8,051 nucleotides of DNA from Chloroflexota bacterium (GTDB lineage: Bacteria > Chloroflexota > Dehalococcoidia > DSTF01 > JACRBR01). Both the position numbers and the translations under genes were made by a program. The DNA is taken from positions 1-8,051 of the forward strand of contig JANXYW010000202.1 in the NCBI GenBank assembly GCA_025355835.1, read 5' to 3'. Below the pieces are notes generated by a model. The model made no database searches. It saw only the letters and a list, made by a program, of their open reading frames with translations, and was not told the DNA's origin. This document shows, piece by piece, positions 1 to 5,724 of the stretch (the first letter of the stretch is position 1; the number at the start of each line of letters is the position of its first letter).

Positions 1-498
1 TACCAGCGCCAGCCCGACAAGACGATTGCCCTCATCGACGACCCCGAACGCAGCCCGTACCTCAAGCAGCCGACGTACTTCTCCGGCGGCGGCGGCCTCA
101 CCAGCACCACCGCCGACTACCTGCGCTTCTGCGAAATGCTCCGCCGCGGCGGCGAACTCGATGGCGCGCGCATCCTCGGCCGCCGTACGATCGAGTTGAT
201 GGCGCGCAATCATCTCTCCGGCAACCGCACGCTGTCCGATATGGCCATCGGCGCCTTCTCCGAGACCGCGTACGAAGGCATCGGCTTCGGTCTCGGTTTC
301 GCGACAACGCTCGATAGCGTCGCATCCGGCACGTTCGGCCAGGGCGACTTCTACTGGGGCGGCGCCGCATCGACTATCTTCTGGGTCGACCCGAAAGAAG
401 ACCTCGTCGCCATCTTCATGACGCAACTCATGCCGTCCGCCACCTTCAACTTCCGCGGCCAGCTCAAGAACATCATCTACTCGTCGATCGTGGATTGA
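1..498 (+). CDS. Serine hydrolase / esterase of the beta-lactamase (class C-like) fold, C-terminal part
   Basis: The reading frame is open from base 1 to the TGA at 496-498, giving about 165 residues; the N-terminus, with the catalytic SxxK, lies outside the window. The visible part has features typical of the beta-lactamase/penicillin-binding serine hydrolase family: an SGGGGLTSTTADYLRF segment (about residues 28-43), the following LxGxRILGRRTIELM stretch, and a GFGLGFATTL strand. The third active-site motif, normally KTG or HTG, reads YWGGAAST at about residues 119-126. A WGG-type motif is what I associate with family VIII carboxylesterases and related hydrolases rather than true beta-lactamases. 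The likely role is therefore hydrolysis of an ester or similar bond; the substrate is unknown. The gene precedes a truncated alpha/beta hydrolase by 30 bases, perhaps a former two-gene unit. Membership of the fold is fairly certain; the substrate is not. Confidence 0.85.
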   Translation, partial: YQRQPDKTIALIDDPERSPYLKQPTYFSGGGGLTSTTADYLRFCEMLRRGGELDGARILGRRTIELMARNHLSGNRTLSDMAIGAFSETAYEGIGFGLGFATTLDSVASGTFGQGDFYWGGAASTIFWVDPKEDLVAIFMTQLMPSATFNFRGQLKNIIYSSIVD

Positions 499-516
499 CC
501 GCGCGCCGGTCCGAGC

Positions 517-521
517 AGGAG
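517..521 (+). promoter_or_regulatory. Shine-Dalgarno site of the truncated hydrolase
   Basis: AGGAG lies seven bases before the ATG at 529. It is one of the clearest ribosome-binding sites in the window, yet it serves only a gene stump. This indicates that a real gene once started here. Confidence 0.6.
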
Positions 522-528
522 AACCGTC

Positions 529-672
529 ATGAGAATCGAAGTCAACGGCGTGCGCCTCTTCTTCGATGTCGAAGGCGCAAAGCTCGTACCCGCGTGCCGA
601 CTGGACATCCGCGCTAGCGAACCGCGCCGCCGCGCCCTATACTCGGGGCCTAATGGACGAATTAGAACGTAA
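529..672 (+). pseudogene. 5' stump of an alpha/beta hydrolase (proline iminopeptidase-like)
   Basis: A 47-codon frame opens at ATG 529 behind a good AGGAG. Its first 21 residues, MRIEVNGVRLFFDVEGAKLVP, closely resemble the N-terminus of alpha/beta-fold hydrolases as I remember them, which continue DGPRMREKP and then reach the HGGPG oxyanion-hole motif. Here the similarity stops at about base 591. The remaining residues (ACRLDIRASEPRRR onward) look like non-coding DNA read by chance, and the frame ends at TAA 670-672, already inside dprA. The catalytic triad and more than 90 percent of the expected protein are missing. I did not find the continuation in another frame nearby, so this is a deletion or rearrangement rather than a simple frameshift. 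A join made during assembly is also possible. Family recognition is from memory of a short stretch. Confidence 0.6.
638..643 (+). promoter_or_regulatory. Putative -10 element of dprA (leaderless type)
   Basis: TATACT ends nine bases before the dprA ATG at 653, which would put the transcription start at or beside the start codon. There is no Shine-Dalgarno sequence between them (CGGGGCCTA). No convincing -35 stands at 17 bases; a TGGACA at 602-607 is too far away (30 bases). The same hexamer and similar spacing recur before trmD and comF. Confidence 0.5.
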
Positions 673-1753
673 GTACTGGATCGCCTTCGCCCGCGTCCGT
701 CGCGTCGGACGCGCGCGCGTCCAGCAGCTCGAACAGCACTTCGGCAGCCTGGCCGACGCCTGGCGCGCCACGGCGGGCGAGCTGAAGGCCGCGGGCATGG
801 ACTCCGGCGCGCTCAACGCCATCGCGTCCGCGCGCGACAAGGTAGATCCCGACGCTGAAGTCGAACTGCTGGCGCGCCACGGCGTTCGTGCGCTCACCTG
901 GCACGACGACGAGTACCCGAAGCGCCTGCGCGAGATCTTCGACCGGCCGCCGGTGCTCTTTGTGCGCGGCAAGATCACGGCAGCCGACGAGTGGGGCGTC
1001 GCTGTCGTGGGCACGCGCCGCGTCACCGTCTACGGACGTCAGGTCGCCGAGGAGATGGCGCGCGGCCTCGCAGCGAACCGCGTCACCGTCGTCAGCGGCC
1101 TCGCGCGCGGCGTCGATGCCGTGGCGCACCGCGCGGCGCTCGAGGCCGGCGGCCGCACGATCGCCGTGCAAGCGTGCGGCCTCGATCTCGTCTACCCGCC
1201 CGAGCACAAGAAGCTCGCCGAAGAGATCGCCGAGCGCGGTGCGGTCGTCAGCGACTACCCGCTTGGCACGCAGCCGCGCAGTGAGTTCTTCCCGCGCCGC
1301 AATCGCATCCTCAGCGGCATGTCGCTCGGCGTGCTCGTCGTCGAAGGCGACATCCGGAGCGGCGCGCTGATCACGGCGCGACAGGCGCTGGAGCAGAACC
1401 GCGAAGTCTTCGCCGTGCCCGGCAGCATCTACTCGCCGAACTCGCGCGGCACCAACAAGCTGATTCAGGACGGCGAAGCGAAACTGACGCTCGACGTGCA
1501 GGATGTGCTCGCCGAACTGAACCTCAGCATGGTCTCGCAACAGATCGAGATGACGAAGCTGCTCCCCGTCGACGAGACGGAGAGCGTGCTGCTGAAACAC
1601 CTCACCGCCCAGCCCGCGCACATCGACGAAGTGCGCCGCGAATGCGGCCTGCCCATCGGCACGGTCACGGGCGCCCTCGCCATGCTCGAATTAAAAGGCC
1701 TCGTCCGCCAGGTCGGCCGCATGAACTACGTCCGGACAGCTGCGCGCGCATGA
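653..1753 (+). CDS. dprA: DNA-processing protein DprA (Smf)
   Basis: DprA binds incoming single-stranded DNA in the cytoplasm and loads RecA during natural transformation; it also occurs in many species not known to be competent. The 366-residue product has the usual order. An N-terminal helix-hairpin-helix/SAM-like region (about 5-60) is followed by the extended Rossmann fold with VVGTRRVTVYG at 118-128, VSGLARGVDAVAH at 147-159, CGLDLVYPPEH at 175-185, SEFFPRRNRILSG at 210-222 and the GALITARQALEQNREVFAVPGS segment. A winged-helix domain follows at about 300-360. The family's usual GSR reads GTR here. The frame is open upstream to ATG 566, but those codons lie in the truncated hydrolase remnant and across the -10 element, so I chose ATG 653, where homology starts (MDELERKYWIAFARV). 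The stop overlaps the next gene by ATGA. Confidence 0.95.
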   Translation: MDELERKYWIAFARVRRVGRARVQQLEQHFGSLADAWRATAGELKAAGMDSGALNAIASARDKVDPDAEVELLARHGVRALTWHDDEYPKRLREIFDRPPVLFVRGKITAADEWGVAVVGTRRVTVYGRQVAEEMARGLAANRVTVVSGLARGVDAVAHRAALEAGGRTIAVQACGLDLVYPPEHKKLAEEIAERGAVVSDYPLGTQPRSEFFPRRNRILSGMSLGVLVVEGDIRSGALITARQALEQNREVFAVPGSIYSPNSRGTNKLIQDGEAKLTLDVQDVLAELNLSMVSQQIEMTKLLPVDETESVLLKHLTAQPAHIDEVRRECGLPIGTVTGALAMLELKGLVRQVGRMNYVRTAARA

Positions 1754-2505
1754 ACGTCGACCCGCTCGTGCCGGAAGCGCGCGCGATCGTCGAGAAGGCC
1801 GCGTCCGTCTACATTCACCACACGCAGCGGTCCTTCGTCGGCCTTATCGTCCATGGTTCTGCGCTGAAGGGCGGCTTTATCCCCGGCTGCAGCGACATCG
1901 ACATGCAGCTCTACGTCACGCGCGAAGCGTTCGTCGAAGGCCATTTGCCTTTGGAGCAGACGGTGGCCATCCATCGCGATCTCGCGCGCATCGATCTGAC
2001 GCCGTTCCGCTACATCCAGTGCTACGCGTTTTCGACGCGCATGCCCTCGGGCTGGCTTGGCCCTGTGCCGGGCGCATACCACGTCATCGCGGGCCGCCTC
2101 CCGATTCCCGAAGCGAGCGCCGATGAACTCTTTGAGGGCGCGCGCAGCTCGCTCGAGAATCTTCACGTCCTGTCGCCGTACCTCTGGGACAACCTGCTTG
2201 AACACGGCGGCGGCCGCCTCGCCCGGCTGGCGCGTCTCATTTGCACGGATGTCTGGCCCGCGTTGTTCCAGTTGCTCATCGTCCGCGGCATGGATCCGAT
2301 CGCTGCCTGGTGCCTGACGAAGCAACAAGCGCTGGACGCGCTTCCGGCCAGCGGCGAAGCCGGCGCGGCAATTCGCGCCTTCTACGACGCGCTCCTCAGC
2401 TACTACCCGGCAGAAGACTCCGTCGATGACGCGCTCAATGTCCTCATCCGCGGCGTCGCCTTTCTGCGAGCTGCGAAGGCGGAAGCGGCTGCGCGAACCC
2501 CGTAA
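1750..2505 (+). CDS. Nucleotidyltransferase-domain protein (aminoglycoside nucleotidyltransferase-like fold)
   Basis: The 251-residue product carries the signature of the polymerase-beta-type nucleotidyltransferase superfamily. Residues 35-51 read HGSALKGGFIPGCSDID: the GS pair at 36-37 binds the nucleotide phosphates, and D49 and D51 are the expected metal-binding carboxylates. The remaining two thirds is largely helical by eye and resembles the C-terminal domains of streptomycin/kanamycin adenylyltransferase-like proteins, which often act on small molecules. No substrate can be read from the sequence, and I do not claim antibiotic resistance. ATG 1750 was chosen because it makes the ATGA overlap with the dprA stop (TGA 1751-1753), implying translational coupling in a two-gene operon. 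Conceivably it is a toxin-type or small-molecule nucleotidyltransferase carried along with dprA. Confidence 0.7.
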   Translation: MNVDPLVPEARAIVEKAASVYIHHTQRSFVGLIVHGSALKGGFIPGCSDIDMQLYVTREAFVEGHLPLEQTVAIHRDLARIDLTPFRYIQCYAFSTRMPSGWLGPVPGAYHVIAGRLPIPEASADELFEGARSSLENLHVLSPYLWDNLLEHGGGRLARLARLICTDVWPALFQLLIVRGMDPIAAWCLTKQQALDALPASGEAGAAIRAFYDALLSYYPAEDSVDDALNVLIRGVAFLRAAKAEAAARTP

Positions 2506-2529
2506 CTGCGCTACGGTTCCAATCAGCAA

Positions 2530-2557
2530 CTATTCACGAGCCACTATTCACTGGTCA
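2530..2557. repeat. Degenerate heptanucleotide array (four units) just before the deacetylase gene
   Basis: Four consecutive seven-base units are visible: CTATTCA, CGAGCCA, CTATTCA and CTGGTCA. The array ends two bases before the ATG at 2560. The unit CGAGCCA also occurs in the array at 6207-6261. It fills most of the 54-base gap between the two genes and leaves no Shine-Dalgarno sequence for the downstream gene. Confidence 0.6.
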
Positions 2558-2559
2558 CC

Positions 2560-3447
2560 ATGAACACCCTCGAACAACTCGGCTACGCACCGGACGACCG
2601 CGTCCTTATCATCCACGTCGATGATGTCGGCTTCTCACACGCTTCGAACGTCGCCGCGTTCGAGGGCATGACGCGCGGCAGCCTCACGTGCGGATCGGCG
2701 CTCGTGCCCGCGCCGTGGTTTATGGAAACCGTTGCACTCCAGAAGCAGCACCCCGAAGCCGACCTCGGCGTCCACATGACGCTCACCGCCGAATACGAGA
2801 CATTTCGCTGGCCTGCCGTCACGGGCCACGGCGCCGCCACGTCGCTGCACGCCCCAGACGGCGGCATGTGGCGCGACGTCGCGAGCGTCGTTGCGCACGT
2901 CTCACAGGAGGAAGGGCGCGCCGAGCTGCGCGCGCAGATCGAACACGCGATCGCGATGGGCCTCGACGTCACGCATCTCGACACGCACATGGGCACGGTG
3001 ATCCACCCGAAATTCCTGCCGCCGTACATCGACTTGGCGATCGAGTTCAAACTGCCGGTGTTCTTCATCCGCCCGAGCGAACGCCGCATCGGCGCGCTCG
3101 GCGAAGGCGCGCGCGTCTACATCGAGCAGCGCGCGAAGCTCGACGCGCTCGGCTGGCCCGTGCTCGACAACGCCATCACCGAAACGCTCAGCCAGATCGC
3201 ACCCGATGACAAAGATCGCCGCTTCCGCGAATTCTTCGCGACGCTCCGTCCCGGCCTCACGCACTTCCTCTGCCACCCCGCCAAGGGCGGCGAAGAACTC
3301 GATGCGATGACCCCCACCGACTGCGCCCACCGCGCAAGAGAATACGAACTCATGCGCTCGCCCGCGCTCCGCGAGTACGCCGAGTCCCAGGGCATCAAAC
3401 TAACCGGCTACCGAGAAATCCGCGACCGCCTCCGCGCCTCGCTCTAG
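2560..3447 (+). CDS. ChbG/YdjC-family carbohydrate deacetylase (polysaccharide deacetylase-like)
   Basis: A 295-residue protein of the metal-dependent ChbG/YdjC/HpnK deacetylase family, which removes acetyl groups from N-acetylated sugars or glycolipid headgroups. Visible motifs in order: IIHVDDVGFS at 17-26 (metal and base aspartates D21/D22), LGVHMTL at 69-75 (H72), THLDTHMG at 138-145 (H139 and H143), and a late CHPAKGG (His in the position of the family's C-terminal HP motif). Length matches the family. I see no signal peptide, so the enzyme should be cytoplasmic. The start ATG 2560 lies directly after a heptanucleotide array and has no Shine-Dalgarno. The TATTCA inside the array, nine bases upstream of the ATG, could serve as a -10 for a leaderless transcript. 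It lies 54 bases after the nucleotidyltransferase gene, so co-transcription with dprA is also possible. The substrate is unknown. Confidence 0.85.
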   Translation: MNTLEQLGYAPDDRVLIIHVDDVGFSHASNVAAFEGMTRGSLTCGSALVPAPWFMETVALQKQHPEADLGVHMTLTAEYETFRWPAVTGHGAATSLHAPDGGMWRDVASVVAHVSQEEGRAELRAQIEHAIAMGLDVTHLDTHMGTVIHPKFLPPYIDLAIEFKLPVFFIRPSERRIGALGEGARVYIEQRAKLDALGWPVLDNAITETLSQIAPDDKDRRFREFFATLRPGLTHFLCHPAKGGEELDAMTPTDCAHRAREYELMRSPALREYAESQGIKLTGYREIRDRLRASL

Positions 3448-3641
3448 CACCGAAGACATTGCCATCCGTTCCGCGCCGCCGAAAGTGGCACAGCCGTCTA
3501 CGGCTTTGAGTCGTCGGGCGCCGCAGTTGGCGTCCGATGTAGGACAGGCTTCCCCGGCTGGTGGCAGCCCGCCGCATCCAGCACAACAGCTCGATCTTGA
3601 GCGCATGCTCGGAACCGAGAGGCGATGGGTGAGGCCGAGCG
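3448..3641. other. Convergent intergenic region with weak hairpins
   Basis: These 194 bases separate the ends of the deacetylase gene (+) and trmD (-). I see no gene. There are two small inverted repeats: AGCCG/CGGCT at 3492-3496 and 3501-3505, with TTG following on the plus strand, and GGCTG/CAGCC at 3556-3560 and 3565-3569. Either could help to end transcription, but neither has a real T tract. The stretch around 3520-3560 (GATGTAGGACAGGCTTCC) has the look of a dispersed intergenic repeat seen in other bacteria; I cannot confirm this from one copy. Confidence 0.35.
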
Positions 3642-4376
3642 CTACTCCCCCGCCAACTCCTGCTCGACCATGCGCCGCTCATCAGCCGTCAACTCAGCGC
3701 TGGCCAGCAGATCCGGCCGTCGACGCGCCGTGCGCAGCACACTCTGCCGCCGCCGCCATTTCGCGATCTCGGCGTGATGCCCGGAAAGCAGCACGTCCGG
3801 GATCGTCATGCCGCGAAACTCTGGGGGCCGCGTGTACTGCGGGTACTCCAGCAGTCCCTGCGCGTGCGATTCCTCTTCGAGCGACAGCTCCGACCCGAGC
3901 ACCCCCGGCTGATGCCGCGCCACCGCATCGACCAGCACCATCGCCGCAGGCTCGCCGCCCGATAGTACGTAGTCGCCGACGCTGATCTCGTCGTCGACCA
4001 GCGATTCGCGCACGCGTTCGTCCACACCCTCGTAATGCCCGCAGATCAAGATCAACCGCGCCTCCGCCGCCAGCTCCTCGACCACGCGATGATTGAGTAG
4101 CCGCCCCTGCGGCGTCAGCAGCACGACCTTGCCGGACGGCTCGGCCATCGGCTGCACCGCATCGACGCAGGCGAAGATCGGGTCGGGCTTCATCACCATG
4201 CCCGGCCCGCCACCGTACGCGTAGTCGTCCACGATGTGATGCTTGTCGGTCGTGTAGTCGCGCGGATTGTGCAGCGCAATGTCCAGCACGCCCGCCGCGC
4301 GCGCCCGCCCAATGATGCTCGCGTCGAACGGCCCCGCAAACATCTCCGGAAACAGCGTGAGAATATCGATCCGCAT
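3642..4376 (-). CDS. trmD: tRNA (guanine-N1-)-methyltransferase TrmD
   Basis: TrmD methylates G37 next to the anticodon of tRNAs using S-adenosylmethionine, which prevents +1 frameshifting, and is essential in many bacteria. The 244-residue product is a full-length canonical member. MRIDILTLFPEMF opens the protein, YAYGGGPGMVMKP lies at 52-64, LTPQG at 87-91, and the trefoil-knot SAM site spans ICGHYEGVDERV (111-122) to SVGDYVLSGGE (132-142). GVLG and the tail HHAEIAKWRR belong to the tRNA-binding C-terminal domain. Its usual partners rpsP, rimM and rplS are not beside it; it stands alone 44 bases downstream of hicA with its own -10 element. The start ATG 4376 gives the family's invariant N-terminus and has no Shine-Dalgarno. 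Confidence 0.97.
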   Translation of the reverse strand: MRIDILTLFPEMFAGPFDASIIGRARAAGVLDIALHNPRDYTTDKHHIVDDYAYGGGPGMVMKPDPIFACVDAVQPMAEPSGKVVLLTPQGRLLNHRVVEELAAEARLILICGHYEGVDERVRESLVDDEISVGDYVLSGGEPAAMVLVDAVARHQPGVLGSELSLEEESHAQGLLEYPQYTRPPEFRGMTIPDVLLSGHHAEIAKWRRRQSVLRTARRRPDLLASAELTADERRMVEQELAGE

Positions 4377-4384
4377 GGATGCAG

Positions 4385-4390
4385 AGTATA
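4385..4390 (-). promoter_or_regulatory. Putative -10 element of trmD (leaderless type)
   Basis: On the minus strand TATACT (4390 to 4385) ends eight bases before the trmD ATG (4376). Transcription would start at or within a base or two of the start codon. The intervening CTGCATCC is not a ribosome-binding site. A weak TTACGG lies 16 bases upstream as a possible -35. Confidence 0.5.
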
Positions 4391-4420
4391 GGTTGATGGG
4401 CCACTGCCGTAATCGGAGTG

Positions 4421-4669
4421 CTACCGTCCGAATAGCTCTGAGATTAGCTCGTCCCGATCTATCGCCAGGTACGCCGCGACATCGGTCACAATCTTGGCAA
4501 GAGTGCCGACTCTCACGCTTGAATGCAGTGGAATCGTAATGTGGTGCGCATCGCCCCTTGCAGCAGAAGTGAGTCGGAGATGGCTGCCGCTCTGCCGAGT
4601 GGATTCATAGCCGTGCCGGCGGAGCATCGTCGCGAGCTCAGAACCGGACACATCACGCGGTAGCTTCAA
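4421..4669 (-). CDS. hicA: HicA-type toxin (mRNA interferase, YcfA family)
   Basis: HicA toxins are small double-stranded-RNA-binding-fold RNases that cleave mRNA and are neutralised by HicB. The 82-residue product shows the family pattern: a SGSELATMLRRHGYE start, then RQSGSHLRL with the presumed catalytic histidine H30, then HHITIPLHSSVRVGTLAKIV and a C-terminal helix (AIDRDELISEL). The start appears to be TTG at 4669, which overlaps the antitoxin stop in a four-base TTGA, the classical sign of translational coupling. No ATG gives a better fit. G+C looks lower than in neighbouring genes (35 of 60 in bases 4421-4480), consistent with later acquisition. It ends 44 bases before trmD, so read-through into an essential gene is conceivable. 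Confidence 0.85.
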   Translation of the reverse strand: MKLPRDVSGSELATMLRRHGYESTRQSGSHLRLTSAARGDAHHITIPLHSSVRVGTLAKIVTDVAAYLAIDRDELISELFGR

Positions 4670-4878
4670 ACAGCGATGACCTCGTCACGTACGAGGTGTA
4701 ACCGAATGACCTTAGGCCGCTCGGCATCTTCGAAATGACAGCGCACAGCGTCGCGAACCATGGATCGCAGCTCAGGCAGCGAATCCGCCTCGGTAAAAAT
4801 CGAGTAGCCAAGAGCGTGCGCCTCGTAGCCGCCCTCGGGCGACTCCTCTACGGCGAAAACGATCTCGCTCTCAGTCAT
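4666..4878 (-). CDS. hicB: HicB-like antitoxin, short form without a DNA-binding domain
   Basis: HicB antitoxins bind and block HicA. The 70-residue product begins MTESEIVFAVEESPEGGYEAHA and continues GYSIFTEADSLPELRSMVRDAVRCHF, the usual HicB partial RNase H-like fold: a beta hairpin, then the EADSLPEL turn and a helix. It stops after the RLHLVRDEVIAV strand, so the C-terminal helix-turn-helix or ribbon-helix-helix found in longer HicBs is absent. I recall close homologues carrying the misleading name 2-oxoisovalerate dehydrogenase in databases; nothing here supports that. ATG 4878 was preferred over an upstream ATG at 4911 because it has GGAGG seven bases before it, and the -10 element TATACT lies between the two candidates. 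It overlaps hicA by four bases. G+C is low for the window (32 of 60 in 4681-4740). Confidence 0.8.
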   Translation of the reverse strand: MTESEIVFAVEESPEGGYEAHALGYSIFTEADSLPELRSMVRDAVRCHFEDAERPKVIRLHLVRDEVIAV

Positions 4879-4885
4879 GGGCGCA

Positions 4886-4904
4886 CCTCCATGTCCGGAG
4901 TATA
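4886..4904 (-). promoter_or_regulatory. hicBA -10 element and ribosome-binding site
   Basis: On the minus strand TATACT (4904 to 4899) is followed eight bases later by GGAGG (4890 to 4886) and, after seven more, by the ATG at 4878. The predicted leader is only about a dozen bases, but unlike trmD, dprA and comF this gene has a proper Shine-Dalgarno. I see no good -35 at the expected distance. Confidence 0.5.
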
Positions 4905-4942
4905 TCGGCACGGAGGCTCCGACTGCCGAACGGCAATTACCT

Positions 4943-4960
4943 GCGGAGCTTCAGCTCCGC
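4943..4960. terminator. Perfect hairpin between the Nudix gene and hicB
   Basis: GCGGAGC and GCTCCGC (7-bp stem) enclose the tetraloop TTCA. It lies in the 171-base gap downstream of the Nudix gene on the minus strand and could end that transcript. No T tract follows on either strand, so it may instead be a dispersed palindrome. A smaller one, TGCCG AA CGGCA, stands at 4924-4935. Confidence 0.35.
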
Positions 4961-5017
4961 CGAATCTCGCACTCAAGCAAGCAGCCGTGTCTAAGCGACC
5001 GGCGTGCAAAGCGAAGA

Positions 5018-5052
5018 GCTAACAGCGGCCAACAGCCAACCGCCAACAGCTA
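5018..5052. repeat. Degenerate heptanucleotide array (five units) overlapping the 3' end of the Nudix gene
   Basis: Consecutive seven-base units read GCTAACA, GCGGCCA, ACAGCCA, ACCGCCA and ACAGCTA. The CTA ending the last unit is, on the minus strand, the TAG stop codon of the Nudix gene (5052 to 5050). The unit pattern ending GCYA resembles that of the arrays at 2530-2557 and 6207-6261. Confidence 0.6.
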
Positions 5053-5580
5053 CGCGCTCCGCCGAGCAACCCAGTCCCGCAACGCCTGCTCCGTCGTATC
5101 GAACGCCAACTCCGGCCATGGGATCGCGCCGGCGTCGCACCACTTCACCGCCAGGGACTCGTGGTCCGCGACGTATGCTGCGTCGGTCGTGCTCGTACCC
5201 TCGTACACCACCATCACGATGCCCACCTGCGGCCGCGCGTACACGCCCAGGAGCGGCCCCAGCACGACATCAAGCCCGACTTCTTCTTTCGCCTCGCGCA
5301 GGGCGCCTCGGGCCGGTGTCTCGCCCATCTCGAGGAAGCCGCCCGGAAACGTCCACAGCCCAAGGCCGGGCTCCATCGCCCGCTGCTGCAACAACACGCG
5401 GCCGTCGTGCTCGACGATGACGGCGGCGATGACGCGCGGGTTCATGTAGTGGATGAAGCCGCAGCCATCGCACGCAAAACGCCGCCGGCGTTCCGCCTCG
5501 ATATGCCGCTCGACCAGCTCGCGGCCGCACGTCTGGCAGTAGCGAGGAGTTGACAAACGTTCAGGCGACACAGTTGACAT
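5050..5580 (-). CDS. Nudix hydrolase with an N-terminal zinc ribbon
   Basis: Nudix enzymes hydrolyse nucleoside diphosphates linked to another moiety. The 176-residue product has a zinc ribbon first (C15/C18 in YCQTCG and C37/C40 in ACDGCGFIHYMNP). The Nudix fold follows, with the complete box at 81-103: G81, five residues, E87, seven residues, then REAKEEVGL. All metal-binding glutamates (E96, E99, E100) are present. The layout recalls NudC-like NADH pyrophosphatases and ADP-ribose-type hydrolases, but it lacks the NudC SQPWPFPxS array, so the substrate stays open. ATG 5580 has GGAG touching it with no spacer. GTG at 5571 lies nine bases after that GGAG and may be the true start (173 residues). 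The stop codon falls in a heptanucleotide array. Confidence 0.9.
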   Translation of the reverse strand: MSTVSPERLSTPRYCQTCGRELVERHIEAERRRRFACDGCGFIHYMNPRVIAAVIVEHDGRVLLQQRAMEPGLGLWTFPGGFLEMGETPARGALREAKEEVGLDVVLGPLLGVYARPQVGIVMVVYEGTSTTDAAYVADHESLAVKWCDAGAIPWPELAFDTTEQALRDWVARRSA

Positions 5581-5616
5581 CTCCGCGCATGATGGTGAGA
5601 TTCACGACAGAATTGC

Positions 5617-5646
5617 TTGACGGTAGATACGCACCTGCCCTACAAT
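5617..5646 (+). promoter_or_regulatory. Sigma-70-type promoter of the small zinc-ribbon gene
   Basis: TTGACG at 5617-5622 and TACAAT at 5641-5646 are separated by 18 bases, each matching the consensus at five of six positions. This is the best promoter in the window. Transcription would begin near 5653, leaving an untranslated leader of about 70 bases, much longer than at the other genes here. It lies just upstream of the divergent Nudix gene. Confidence 0.75.
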
Positions 5647-5710
5647 CTGCCTCATCCGCGGCCCGGACGAGGGCATTCGGCCTACCGCCGCGAGCTTCAC
5701 TACCTGTCGC

Positions 5711-5718
5711 AAGGAGGG
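5711..5718 (+). promoter_or_regulatory. Strong Shine-Dalgarno that fixes the GTG start at 5725
   Basis: AAGGAGGG lies six bases before GTG 5725. It shows that translation begins there rather than at the TTG in the same frame at 5617, which is part of the -35 hexamer. Confidence 0.85.
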
Positions 5719-5724
5719 AAAACG

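Noticed and set aside
566..652. Longer N-terminus for DprA from ATG 566
   Set aside because: These codons lie in the hydrolase remnant and cross the putative -10; they have no ribosome-binding site and no resemblance to DprA.
662..1621. Long open frame on the minus strand within dprA
   Set aside because: It is the antisense shadow of a clearly recognised gene in GC-rich DNA; its translation has no family-like motif.
1750..2505. Annotation as an aminoglycoside resistance enzyme
   Set aside because: Only the general nucleotidyltransferase motif is visible; nothing identifies a drug substrate.
3485..3985. Plus-strand open frame across the deacetylase-trmD gap
   Set aside because: Low-complexity Ala/Pro/Arg translation, antisense to trmD for much of its length, no start signal.
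4666..4878. 2-oxoisovalerate dehydrogenase
   Set aside because: I recall this name on similar short proteins in databases, but a 70-residue HicB-like fold next to a HicA toxin cannot be that enzyme.
4879..4911. HicB start at the upstream ATG 4911
   Set aside because: It lies upstream of the -10 TATACT and would not be on the transcript; the GGAGG favours ATG 4878.
5018..5052. Heptanucleotide array as a CRISPR fragment
   Set aside because: Units are seven bases with no spacers, and no cas gene is present.
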